Positions 34,618 through 42,033 of a stretch of DNA of 59,571 nucleotides are shown here, one piece after another. Within the stretch, counting starts at the first letter, position 1. Every line of letters begins with the position of its first letter. Below the pieces are notes generated by a model. The model ran no database searches. It was not told the origin of the DNA and worked only from the letters and a program-made list of their open reading frames with translations. The position numbers and the translations under genes were made by a program. The DNA is from Peribacillus muralis (lineage in GTDB: Bacteria > Bacillota > Bacilli > Bacillales > DSM-1321), in NCBI RefSeq assembly GCF_001439925.1, contig NZ_LMBV01000002.1, forward strand, positions 77,679-137,249, written 5' to 3'.

Positions 34618-37590
34618 TTATTGAAGTGCGACCAGATCCTTGATTTCCTCTGTGGAAAGTTCGGTGATCCAGTTGTCACTGCTGATGATTTCGTCGTTCA
34701 ATGCTTGTTTTTTATCAAGCATTTGATCAATCTTTTCTTCGAGTGTCCCTGTACAGATTAGTTTATGAACATGAACGAACCGCTGCTGTCCGATTCGGTA
34801 AGCGCGGTCGGTGGCTTGATTTTCGACAGCCGGGTTCCACCAGCGATCATAATGGATCACGTGGTTTGCTTCTGTTAGGTTAAGGCCGGTTCCGCCAGCC
34901 TTTAATGAGAGAATGAAGATGGGGAATTCGCCATCTTGGAAGCGTGTAATCATTTCATCACGCTGCTTCTTGTTCGCACTTCCGTTCAGGAATGGAACTT
35001 CGATGTTATACCGTTTCTCCAGCAATTCCTTCATCATGTTGCCCATCCCGATATATTGCGTGAAAATGAGGCAGCTTTCATCCTGTTCGCGGACGGCATC
35101 AACAAGCTCGGTCAGCTTCTCGAGTTTCCCCGATCGATTCGCCGTCTTCATGATGTTCTCCTTATCCGTCTCTTTTAAATAAAGGGCTGGGTGATTGCAA
35201 AGTTGCTTCAGCTTATTCAGCATCTGCAGGATGATGCCTTTTCGTTCAAAGGCTGACAGTTGTTCAATATCAGCGAAGGTATCCTTGATCAGTTGTTCAT
35301 ACAACGATGCTTGCTCGGTGGTAAGCGGGACGAATTCCTTCTGCTCCTGCTTATCAGGAAGATTGAGTGCGACATCTTTATCCCGTTTTGTACGGCGGAG
35401 CAAAAATGGCTGTATTAAACGCTGCAATTCCTTGATTTTATCTTTCTGTTCATCCCGTTCGATGGTGGCCACATATTTTTCCTGGAATTGGCCCAGCGTC
35501 CCAAGATATCCTTTGTTAATGAAATCGAAAATCGCCCATAGCTCACTTAAGCGGTTTTCCATCGGCGTTCCCGATAAAGCGATATGATGCTGGCCATTGA
35601 GTTTGCGGACCGCCTTGGATTGCTTGGTTTGGGCGTTCTTGATGTTTTGTGCTTCATCAAGGATGACGCTGCTCCAATGGATTGAAGATAGCTCAGCCAC
35701 ATCTTGATGCGTCAGGCCATATGATGTGAGCACAATATCGTGCTGTGCCGCTTTTTTGATGAACGCTTCACCTTTTGATCGATTTGATCCGTAATGCAGG
35801 TGGACTTTAAGTGTTGGCGCGAATTTTTCCAATTCCTTCTGCCAGTTGCCAAGGACCGACGTAGGGCAGACGATGAGCGCAGATTTTACGGAAACAGGTT
35901 CAACAGGTGTGGCGGTCATATCTACCGCATCACTGTCCTCTGTGCAGAATTCCTCTTCGACGATGATCGTTTCACTCTTTTGCTCGTCATTGGCTGTCGT
36001 GGGTAGCTCTTTACCTGCTTCTTCTTGGTCTTTAACATGAAGCAGGTAGGCAATCATCTGAACCGTTTTTCCCAGCCCCATATCGTCCGCAAGGCAAGCG
36101 CCAAAACCATGCTCCCTTAAAAAAAGCAGCCAGCTCATGCCCAGCTTTTGATAGGGGCGAAGGTCACCTTGAAGTTCATTAGGGACGGGGAGGACGGAAA
36201 TGTTTTTGGTTTCCCTGAGCCTTCCGACCATCTTACGGAGCTCTTGATTCAATTCAAATTGAATTCGGAGCATATCATCATTTTCTGGATCGTTATCACT
36301 ATCTTCATTTTCGCCATTCAATAATTCCTGCTGAAGCAAGTCTGACAGCTGTATTCCTTTTTCATTGGCTGTTTCCATCAGCACCTGAATTTGTTTAATG
36401 AAAGCCGGGTCAAGCTTGACCCATTGACCGCGAATGAAGACGAGACGCCTTTTTTGGTCAACGAGCTCCTCGAACTCCGCCTCAGTGAGCTCCTTGCCAT
36501 TCAATGAGAAACGCCAATCAAAATCCATTAAAGCTTTCAGCCCTACGTATGAAGGGCCGCGGTTGGTTTGGCTCTTTACTTTGGCCTTCACCTTCAAGGA
36601 AGACTCCTTCAAGGCAAGCCACCATGATGGAAGCAGGATCTCGACGCCAAGGAATAGCAGTTTTTCACTTGCATCGGTCAAGAACTCCCATGCGTCCGTT
36701 TCCGAAATCTCCCTTTTCAGCCGGCCATTTTCTCCGAGCCAGGGCACGACGAGCTGCCAGCGTTTCGTGGCCCGCACCACTTCACTTGCATACTTATTCC
36801 AGCCGCGCGGCAGTTTTTTTCCGGTATAAGTTTCAATGATATTCTCATCCCTTTTGGAACGAAGGGTTACGTCGAGTATCCACGGCCCATTTCCGTCAGG
36901 AGGCTCAGTTAAACGAAGGCCGATAGTGAAGGGCTTCGGATCGGGCTTTGTTCCAAGCCACTCCTGCCAGCTTTCTTTGTCAAAAAAGGCCTGCAGCTCT
37001 TCAGGGGAAAGTCTCGAATCCTTTAAAGCACCGACAGCTTCGCTCCATTTATGCTGCATGGGAGAATAATTCTTTAAATACATGTTGGCGGCACCGTTAT
37101 ACCATTTTTCGATGAATGACCGATTCGTTTCCGCTTCAGGCGAAGGGAGATCCAGTGCTATGCTTTCTTCCCAAAATGAAGGGACGAATTCGTCCTCGAC
37201 TTCTTCCGGAAGCTTCCAGCCTATGGAGTCCAGCTGCAGATTGGTGAAATCGGGTACGGTGATGCCGGCCTCGATCGACTCATGAAGAACGGGTGCCGCT
37301 GCAAGGCATAGCGATGAAATCTCGGACCATTCCCATTCTATGAAGGAGTTGAAGCTCTCCTTCGCAAAAAAATTGAGAAGTCCCCACGCATCAAGAATGA
37401 ATACAGGATTGCCATCCAAGATATCCGTAGTCATTTTCGTGCCATAAAAGCTTGCGTCATCCCAATTGAAGAGCAGCCTGCGTATATGATTCGTGTTGAG
37501 GAAGGCATTGTCTTCATTGGCGACACCTAAGGCGTAAGATCCGTTTTCGAGAGCCGCTATTCTGATTTTTAATTTCCCTGGATTAAACAT
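34618..37590 (-). CDS. ywqA: SNF2-family helicase (bacterial Rad54-like)
   Basis: A 990-residue Swi2/Snf2 ATPase. The N-terminal 460 residues are the bacterial SNF2-associated region; the motor has motif I DDMGLGKT (502-509), DEAQ (645-648), SGTP (673-676) and the C-terminal helicase lobe with QATDRAYRIGQ. An acidic insert (about 522-565) lies between motifs I and Ia. SNF2 enzymes translocate on duplex DNA. The start overlaps the stop of the SWIM-protein gene by 8 nt; the same pair is ywqB-ywqA in B. subtilis. The biological role is not established. Confidence 0.92.
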   Translation of the reverse strand: MFNPGKLKIRIAALENGSYALGVANEDNAFLNTNHIRRLLFNWDDASFYGTKMTTDILDGNPVFILDAWGLLNFFAKESFNSFIEWEWSEISSLCLAAAPVLHESIEAGITVPDFTNLQLDSIGWKLPEEVEDEFVPSFWEESIALDLPSPEAETNRSFIEKWYNGAANMYLKNYSPMQHKWSEAVGALKDSRLSPEELQAFFDKESWQEWLGTKPDPKPFTIGLRLTEPPDGNGPWILDVTLRSKRDENIIETYTGKKLPRGWNKYASEVVRATKRWQLVVPWLGENGRLKREISETDAWEFLTDASEKLLFLGVEILLPSWWLALKESSLKVKAKVKSQTNRGPSYVGLKALMDFDWRFSLNGKELTEAEFEELVDQKRRLVFIRGQWVKLDPAFIKQIQVLMETANEKGIQLSDLLQQELLNGENEDSDNDPENDDMLRIQFELNQELRKMVGRLRETKNISVLPVPNELQGDLRPYQKLGMSWLLFLREHGFGACLADDMGLGKTVQMIAYLLHVKDQEEAGKELPTTANDEQKSETIIVEEEFCTEDSDAVDMTATPVEPVSVKSALIVCPTSVLGNWQKELEKFAPTLKVHLHYGSNRSKGEAFIKKAAQHDIVLTSYGLTHQDVAELSSIHWSSVILDEAQNIKNAQTKQSKAVRKLNGQHHIALSGTPMENRLSELWAIFDFINKGYLGTLGQFQEKYVATIERDEQKDKIKELQRLIQPFLLRRTKRDKDVALNLPDKQEQKEFVPLTTEQASLYEQLIKDTFADIEQLSAFERKGIILQMLNKLKQLCNHPALYLKETDKENIMKTANRSGKLEKLTELVDAVREQDESCLIFTQYIGMGNMMKELLEKRYNIEVPFLNGSANKKQRDEMITRFQDGEFPIFILSLKAGGTGLNLTEANHVIHYDRWWNPAVENQATDRAYRIGQQRFVHVHKLICTGTLEEKIDQMLDKKQALNDEIISSDNWITELSTEEIKDLVALQ

Positions 37591-39208
37591 CGATAAGCTT
37601 ACCCCTTTTTAGTTCTTCTTGGAAAGCGCGAAGCCGTTTGGTTGAGTCGGCTACGTATAATATATAGCGTTCGAAAACGTCTTCCTTTTTGGTCTTTTTA
37701 TAAATGGTGCGCATTCTTTTTAAATAACGGACGGCTTGTTTATAGGCAGGCCTGTTTTTTAACGATACCTTTTCCTGTACCGCATGATAGTATAGGGGCA
37801 GAATTAACTCAGGTTCTTTAGAGACCACCACTTTAATGGACTCACTGCTGATTAAATCAATGCTGATTTCAGAATAAATATGCATCTCCACCCATTTTTT
37901 GTATTGTCCTTGTTCAAAAAGAAAATTTGCATAGTTCCAATAGCTGTGTGGAAGGGTGGCTCTGTAAAATTTCTCGAGTAAATCTGTTCGTTTCAATTTA
38001 TAACAGCAATTGCTGATCAAAGTTGTAAACGTCCTTACGAAGTCCACCCGCTGATAATAATCGGTTAAATCTGCGAGGAACTCCTGGACATTGGCGATGA
38101 TGAATTCAATGAAAGGAATGGCCCGTGACCGGTTATCTGATTCAGACAGGAGATTCAGCCAATAGAAAATGTATGGACAGGCATCCTTCTTCAAATCCAG
38201 GAGAAGTTCAATTGCCTGTTTATCTTGATTCTCCAGAAGGGATAGGTGAATGGCTGCAAGGGAGTAGGACGTCCTCTCCGTCGTGCCCATATACTTGTCT
38301 GGAAGTTCTTCCTTGATTCGTTCCAGCTCTTCTCTGCGCCACGAGGAGTTGGAGAATAAGTAGCTCCAAATTTCCCTGTACAGATCGATCTTTTCATATT
38401 CAAGACCAAATCCGCCGTCCAGCAGCTTAGCTACATCTTCCTTGATGCTGAAAACGAAGGGATCAAAAGCGAAGGGCCGCGCTTGCCGGCTAAGCGGCTG
38501 CACGGTTTCATGCAGTTCTTCCGCAAGGTCGACAGCAAGTGCATAAAAGACCCTGACCGCTTGCGTCTGGCTTTTATGCAGCTGAATCATTTTCAGTGTC
38601 AGCTGCATCGTACAAAATTGTGTAACGAAATGGTAAAGCAGTTTCCATTCCCGTTCCATGGGAGCCTTTGAACTAAGGCGTTTAAAGTATGTTTGTATAT
38701 GATTTTCGATCATATAGTTTGGTTCGCCAATATGGGGCTCGACATGTTCCGAGAAGGTGACGTCCACGAATTGCTTCCATGATGGATAGCTTTTATCTAG
38801 CGTAATCGATTTATCCTCCGCTTGTTTCAGTATTTCACTTGCACGTTTTACTTGCTGCAGCGCTTGTGCCGTCGATTCACTCTTTGGTGCTTTCCATTCG
38901 CTCAGCCAGTCGGAAACACTGGCGTAATCCGAATACGCGGAAAAGAAAACGGCCATTTGATGCCGGCATATGAACCTTGAATCACATGTACAGCTTCCAT
39001 CCTGAGGGAAGATGAGATTCAACCTAGCCTTATGACGCGTTTCGTCCTGTACCTCAGCCGCAATCATATCTGCCGCTTCTTCTTTAATTTCAACAAGCCC
39101 CTGACGGTATAACTGGAGTCCCTGATTCACCACGTCCGAATCATCTGGATTCCCGGCTTCCAAAAATTCCGCCAGCAGCTCCCCACCTAACAACAACTCC
39201 CGCTCCAT
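37583..39208 (-). CDS. ywqB: SWIM zinc-finger protein
   Basis: About 541 residues. The SWIM motif CTCDSRFICRH near residue 72-82 binds zinc and is thought to mediate DNA or protein contact; the rest is helical and repeat-like without other recognised domains. The start is taken at ATG 39208, where AAGGAGGAG lies just upstream; the ATG at 39229 would place that site inside the gene. It is translationally coupled to the SNF2 helicase, so the two probably work as a unit on DNA. Confidence 0.88.
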   Translation of the reverse strand: MERELLLGGELLAEFLEAGNPDDSDVVNQGLQLYRQGLVEIKEEAADMIAAEVQDETRHKARLNLIFPQDGSCTCDSRFICRHQMAVFFSAYSDYASVSDWLSEWKAPKSESTAQALQQVKRASEILKQAEDKSITLDKSYPSWKQFVDVTFSEHVEPHIGEPNYMIENHIQTYFKRLSSKAPMEREWKLLYHFVTQFCTMQLTLKMIQLHKSQTQAVRVFYALAVDLAEELHETVQPLSRQARPFAFDPFVFSIKEDVAKLLDGGFGLEYEKIDLYREIWSYLFSNSSWRREELERIKEELPDKYMGTTERTSYSLAAIHLSLLENQDKQAIELLLDLKKDACPYIFYWLNLLSESDNRSRAIPFIEFIIANVQEFLADLTDYYQRVDFVRTFTTLISNCCYKLKRTDLLEKFYRATLPHSYWNYANFLFEQGQYKKWVEMHIYSEISIDLISSESIKVVVSKEPELILPLYYHAVQEKVSLKNRPAYKQAVRYLKRMRTIYKKTKKEDVFERYILYVADSTKRLRAFQEELKRGKLIDV

Positions 39209-39642
39209 ACTCTCCTCCTTCAGGGACAAGCCCCGCTTACCAAAGTTTATATTTTTACCTGATCATGAATCATCAGTGCTTTGACTTTCTGTCTCGATAA
39301 CTGGACTTTTTCATCTTCCAATCACTGCTTTTAGCCGTATATTTAATAAAACCCTATAAAAGTCAATATCGTCAAAAATCGCCTTGAATATAAGCGGTAT
39401 GAAACGGATATATAGCCTTCCAAACAGGAATAACTGGCATTCATGTTAACCAAGCCTCAAAATCTTCATCCACTTACACTGCATAAAACTTAACATTTAG
39501 GGCCGAAACCTTTTTTAAAAGTGCCTTTTTTGAAGCATCTCTTTATTATACTTCATTTTGGCTTGGAATTTGAAATGTAGAATAGAGGTTTTGGAAATCG
39601 TGGCGAATGGGAAGAGCCATTCCAGTGGGGAATGGCTGTTTC
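39209..39642. other. intergenic region upstream of ywqB
   Basis: About 430 nt, AT-rich, presumably with the ywqB promoter on the minus strand. A stem AGCCATTCC (39614-39622) / GGAATGGCT (39629-39637) lies just past the end of the regulator gene at 39643 but lacks a T tract. I see no gene or repeat. Confidence 0.5.
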
Positions 39643-40536
39643 TTAATGACTTTTTAATTTGGTTTCCCAAGCTTTGAATTTTTCATCAATAAAAGTAACG
39701 AATCGTTTTTCTTTTTGTAAATCAAAGATCAAGCGGGCTCTTTCCATGTACTTTTTAGCATGTTTATAGTCTGCCTGCAATTCATAGTTATAACCCAGAT
39801 GATAATGTAACTCAGCTAAAAGGTACAAGTGATCTTCCTGTAAGCACCACTTGATAGCTTCCATACAGTACGTGATGGATGCATTATAATCCTCTAAGCG
39901 TGTGGAAACCCTTGCAGAATTATAATATAATCTTGTTTTTATCGTTTTATCATTTAAAAAGGGTAAATGGTTCAAATGAGTTAGAGCCAATTTATCTATA
40001 GATCGGGCCTTTTCATAGAGCTTCTCTTCAAAATATATAACGCCCATACTAAGTAGATATTCAATTTCCCGCTCAGAGTAAACCTTGTCTGTTAAATCCG
40101 ATAAAGCAATCGCTTCTTCGAGATACTGAATAGCTTTATCGAGATTTTTATTCATCATGTACTCATATATGCCTTTGTGCCATATGAGTAATTGGTGGTT
40201 TTGTTTATTTTGAGTAAATAAAGGATTTTTCTCTTCTGTTCTAACAATTTCCTTCATTTCTTGATAGTTCATTGTTCTTCGAGCAATTTTTAACTGATGG
40301 GAAACTTCTTGTACATAATCTAATCTCGGTGTCATACCGATGTCAAAAAAGTAATTCACATCGACACCTAACCTTTTAGAAATTAAGTATAAAGTAGTCG
40401 CGTATGGATAGACATCGCCTTTTTCAATTTTACTGATTTGGGCTTGAGTACAAATGCCTTCTGAAAGTTCTTCTTGAGAAAGACCAATTTGTTTTCTAAG
40501 TTCTTTTATTTTTTTCCCTACTGCAAAGAAATCCAT
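39643..40536 (-). CDS. PlcR-like transcription regulator (XRE helix-turn-helix plus TPR, RRNPP family)
   Basis: A 297-residue protein. An XRE-type helix-turn-helix covers about residues 8-62 (KKIKELRKQIGLSQEELSEG, ISKIEKGDVYPYATTLYLISKRLGV) and the remainder is helical with TPR-like repeats (for example LYEKARSIDKLALTHL and ADYKHAKKYMERARLIF). Size and layout match the quorum-sensing PlcR/NprR-type RRNPP regulators, whose TPR part binds a re-imported peptide. A divergent 42-codon gene beginning 195 nt away encodes a matching secreted peptide. AAGGAGAT precedes the ATG. The specific target genes are unknown. Confidence 0.85.
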   Translation of the reverse strand: MDFFAVGKKIKELRKQIGLSQEELSEGICTQAQISKIEKGDVYPYATTLYLISKRLGVDVNYFFDIGMTPRLDYVQEVSHQLKIARRTMNYQEMKEIVRTEEKNPLFTQNKQNHQLLIWHKGIYEYMMNKNLDKAIQYLEEAIALSDLTDKVYSEREIEYLLSMGVIYFEEKLYEKARSIDKLALTHLNHLPFLNDKTIKTRLYYNSARVSTRLEDYNASITYCMEAIKWCLQEDHLYLLAELHYHLGYNYELQADYKHAKKYMERARLIFDLQKEKRFVTFIDEKFKAWETKLKSH

Positions 40537-40657
40537 GTTAAATCTCCTTAAAATATGCCTAGAGTTATATTTTTAGTGGAAAATAGAAGTATAAAATAGA
40601 ATGTATCATTTAAAATATGTATTGCGTTTCAGAATAGCTAAAACTTTTAAAATAAAA

Positions 40658-40679
40658 CTATGGTTAAATACAACTATAG
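40658..40679. promoter_or_regulatory. imperfect palindrome between regulator and peptide genes
   Basis: CTATGGTT-N6-AACTATAG, 8-bp arms with one mismatch, lies 52 nt upstream of the peptide start and about 120 nt upstream of the regulator start. RRNPP regulators bind such dyads as dimers (the PlcR box is TATGNAN4TNCATA); this one shares TATG/TATA-type arms but does not meet the PlcR consensus. Operator function is inferred. Confidence 0.4.
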
Positions 40680-40731
40680 AAGTTATTTCTATTAAAACCA
40701 ATATTTTATTAAAAATAAGGAGGAAGTACCT

Positions 40732-40860
40732 ATGAAAAAAGCTTTTAAGGGAATCACTGTATCCTTTCTTTTAGTAACTGCGATAGTATTAGTAGGTGGC
40801 GTTTCACCAGCTGAACTGCCAAGCGTTTTTGAATTACCTTCAGTATTTACTAAGGCATAA
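40732..40860 (+). CDS. PapR-like signalling pro-peptide with tandem ELPSVF
   Basis: A 42-residue peptide, too short for usual gene callers. It has a signal-like N-terminus (MKKAFKGITVSF, then a hydrophobic run to about residue 24) and a C-terminus AELPSVFELPSVFTKA holding two exact copies of ELPSVF (28-33, 34-39). The core LPSVF has the L-P-x-x-F pattern of the PlcR pheromone LPFEF. AAGGAGG lies 9 nt before the ATG, and a terminator follows 18 nt after the stop. Placement beside a PlcR-like gene, but divergent, makes it the likely pheromone precursor. The maturation sites are not known. Confidence 0.8.
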   Translation: MKKAFKGITVSFLLVTAIVLVGGVSPAELPSVFELPSVFTKA

Positions 40861-40877
40861 AATAACGAATGTATAAT

Positions 40878-40907
40878 ACACACTTCCAAAAGGGAGTGTC
40901 TTTTTTT
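40878..40907 (+). terminator. terminator after the peptide gene
   Basis: ACACTTCC / GGGAGTGT pairing around an AAAA loop and followed by seven T residues. Confidence 0.8.
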
Positions 40908-41041
40908 GATTTAACTTTATTATTATTCTTTTGCGCATATTCCTGTAGTTATAATTATCCATGCATGACTGATGTACGGTTCATTTGGAGGGTGTGGGAG
41001 AAGCGGTAGCGTAGTTTGGAACACCTATTTCCCCTTACGGA

Positions 41042-41066
41042 TTTTGTTATAGTTTATATAACAAAA
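41042..41066. promoter_or_regulatory. perfect inverted repeat before a hypothetical gene
   Basis: TTTTGTTATA-GTTTA-TATAACAAAA, perfect 10-bp arms with a 5-nt spacer, ending 20 nt before the ATG at 41087 and just upstream of its ribosome binding site. It could be a repressor operator overlapping the promoter, or a leader hairpin. Confidence 0.6.
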
Positions 41067-41086
41067 CGGAGAGAGGTGTAAAATTG

Positions 41087-41404
41087 ATGATTGATATTAA
41101 TATGAAAGTTCAACCCTCTTTTTACGATGATGAATGTGCCATTGTGTTTTCTTTTTATTTTGATAAGGCGACCAGGAAAATTGGTGAGGCTGTCGTGTAT
41201 ACATGCGAAAAATCAGAAGAAAAAGATTGCAACCAAGATCATATAGATACAGATGTACAAGAAAAAGTCGCTTACATTAAAAAATTTTCCATTGTAGATG
41301 AATACCAGGCAACCTCCATGAAGAAAATCCAACATTTTTTGAATGTAATCGGTATCAAAAAATGTGTGCGGCACAACCTGCAGGGAAATGAAATTACATC
41401 CTAA
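41087..41404 (+). CDS. hypothetical protein
   Basis: A 105-residue soluble acidic protein with a central SEEKDCNQDHIDTD segment and three Cys. No membrane segment or known motif is visible. Start chosen at ATG 41087, 8 nt after GAGAGGTG; TTG 41084 is possible. It is a single gene, with a perfect inverted repeat in front and a shared terminator behind. Proximity to the peptide-sensing pair may mean common control, but nothing proves it. Confidence 0.6.
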   Translation: MIDINMKVQPSFYDDECAIVFSFYFDKATRKIGEAVVYTCEKSEEKDCNQDHIDTDVQEKVAYIKKFSIVDEYQATSMKKIQHFLNVIGIKKCVRHNLQGNEITS

Positions 41405-41409
41405 TCACA

Positions 41410-41446
41410 AAAACTCATGACCTCCTATTCGTGTCATGAGTTTTTT
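41410..41446. terminator. bidirectional terminator between convergent small genes
   Basis: AAAACTCATGAC / GTCATGAGTTTT with an 11-nt loop and six T residues; A-rich on the opposite side. The minus-strand gene ends inside it. Confidence 0.88.
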
Positions 41447-41580
41447 CCATTTAAATGAGTGTTTTGGCCATGCAGTTTCATTTTTTTGATGAAATCGCTC
41501 ATTTGTTTTCTTTCAGTCGGTTTAGAGCTATGTGTTTGTTTTAAATAGTTCAAGGGCTGTTTATTGCTATTAGTTTTCAT
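41434..41580 (-). CDS. small Lys/Asn-rich protein
   Basis: A 48-residue hydrophilic basic protein (MKTNSNKQPLNYLKQT and onwards) without Cys or membrane segment. Start chosen at ATG 41580 with AAGGAGA about 6 nt upstream; the longer frame from 41622 has no ribosome binding site and a poly-basic extension. It might be a small spore or stress protein, but I cannot assign a family. Confidence 0.5.
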   Translation of the reverse strand: MKTNSNKQPLNYLKQTHSSKPTERKQMSDFIKKMKLHGQNTHLNGKNS

Positions 41581-41622
41581 GATGTCTCTCCTTTTCTTTT
41601 TTTCATTTCCCCTTTTTCGCAT

Positions 41623-42033
41623 ACTTAAAACTAGAATTCACAAAGGGAGCTGCGGAGTGATTTCTTTATTCCTATAGTTATATATTTTTTTGTCAGTTCC
41701 GGTTTAATTGGAACATATAGCGATTATTGAGGTGTAGAGCTTATATATGGAGAAATTCCGTGTTTTACCTTCTTTATAATACATGCTAAAATGATCCGAA
41801 TATCGGATTTTTCATTAGAAACATCAGTTTCTAGTACCCTATAGTGAAGAGGGTTGAAGAACCCTTTTCGATGGCCTTCGAGCATTAGCTTGGGGGATTT
41901 TTTTTATGAAAAAGTAATTTGTCCATTTTATTTCTATGAAATGTTTCGTTTTGATTACGTAAACATGGGTAAACATAAGAAACAAGTTGAATTAAACCTT
42001 GAACATCCATGTTTAATCGGAGGAATATAAATT
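41623..42033. other. intergenic region with structured RNA before the CorA-like gene
   Basis: About 410 nt without a gene. It includes a perfect TATAAT at 41775-41780 and, directly downstream, four successive hairpins and a terminator (see the leader RNA entry). From 41906 to 42033 it is AT-rich and contains the ribosome binding site CGGAGG of the next gene. Confidence 0.6.
41787..41905 (+). ncRNA. structured leader or small RNA with terminator
   Basis: Predicted transcript from the TATAAT at 41775. Hairpins in order: ATCCG/CGGAT (41794-41808); TAGAAAC/GTTTCTA (41816-41833, perfect, ATCA loop); AGAGGGTT/AACCCTTT (41848-41867, GAAG loop); and CCTTCGAGC/GCTTGGGGG (41875-41896, several GU pairs, ATTA loop), followed by eight T residues. 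The arrangement fits a riboswitch or attenuator, or an independent small RNA, upstream of a putative metal transporter. I do not recognise a known class; no good -35 is seen. Confidence 0.5.

Noticed and set aside
35195..35587. Long open frames opposite the SNF2 helicase, also at 36434-36839
   Set aside because: They are shadows of the helicase coding strand with Ser/Arg-rich, non-protein-like composition.
40561..40731. Search for a canonical PlcR box in the regulator-peptide spacer
   Set aside because: No TATGNAN4TNCATA match was found; TATGTATTGCGTTTCA at about 40617 fits only the first half, so the imperfect dyad at 40658 is reported instead.
40692..40889. Minus-strand open frame of 65 codons across the PapR-like gene
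   Set aside because: It lies antisense to the peptide gene, includes the terminator, and has no ribosome binding site.
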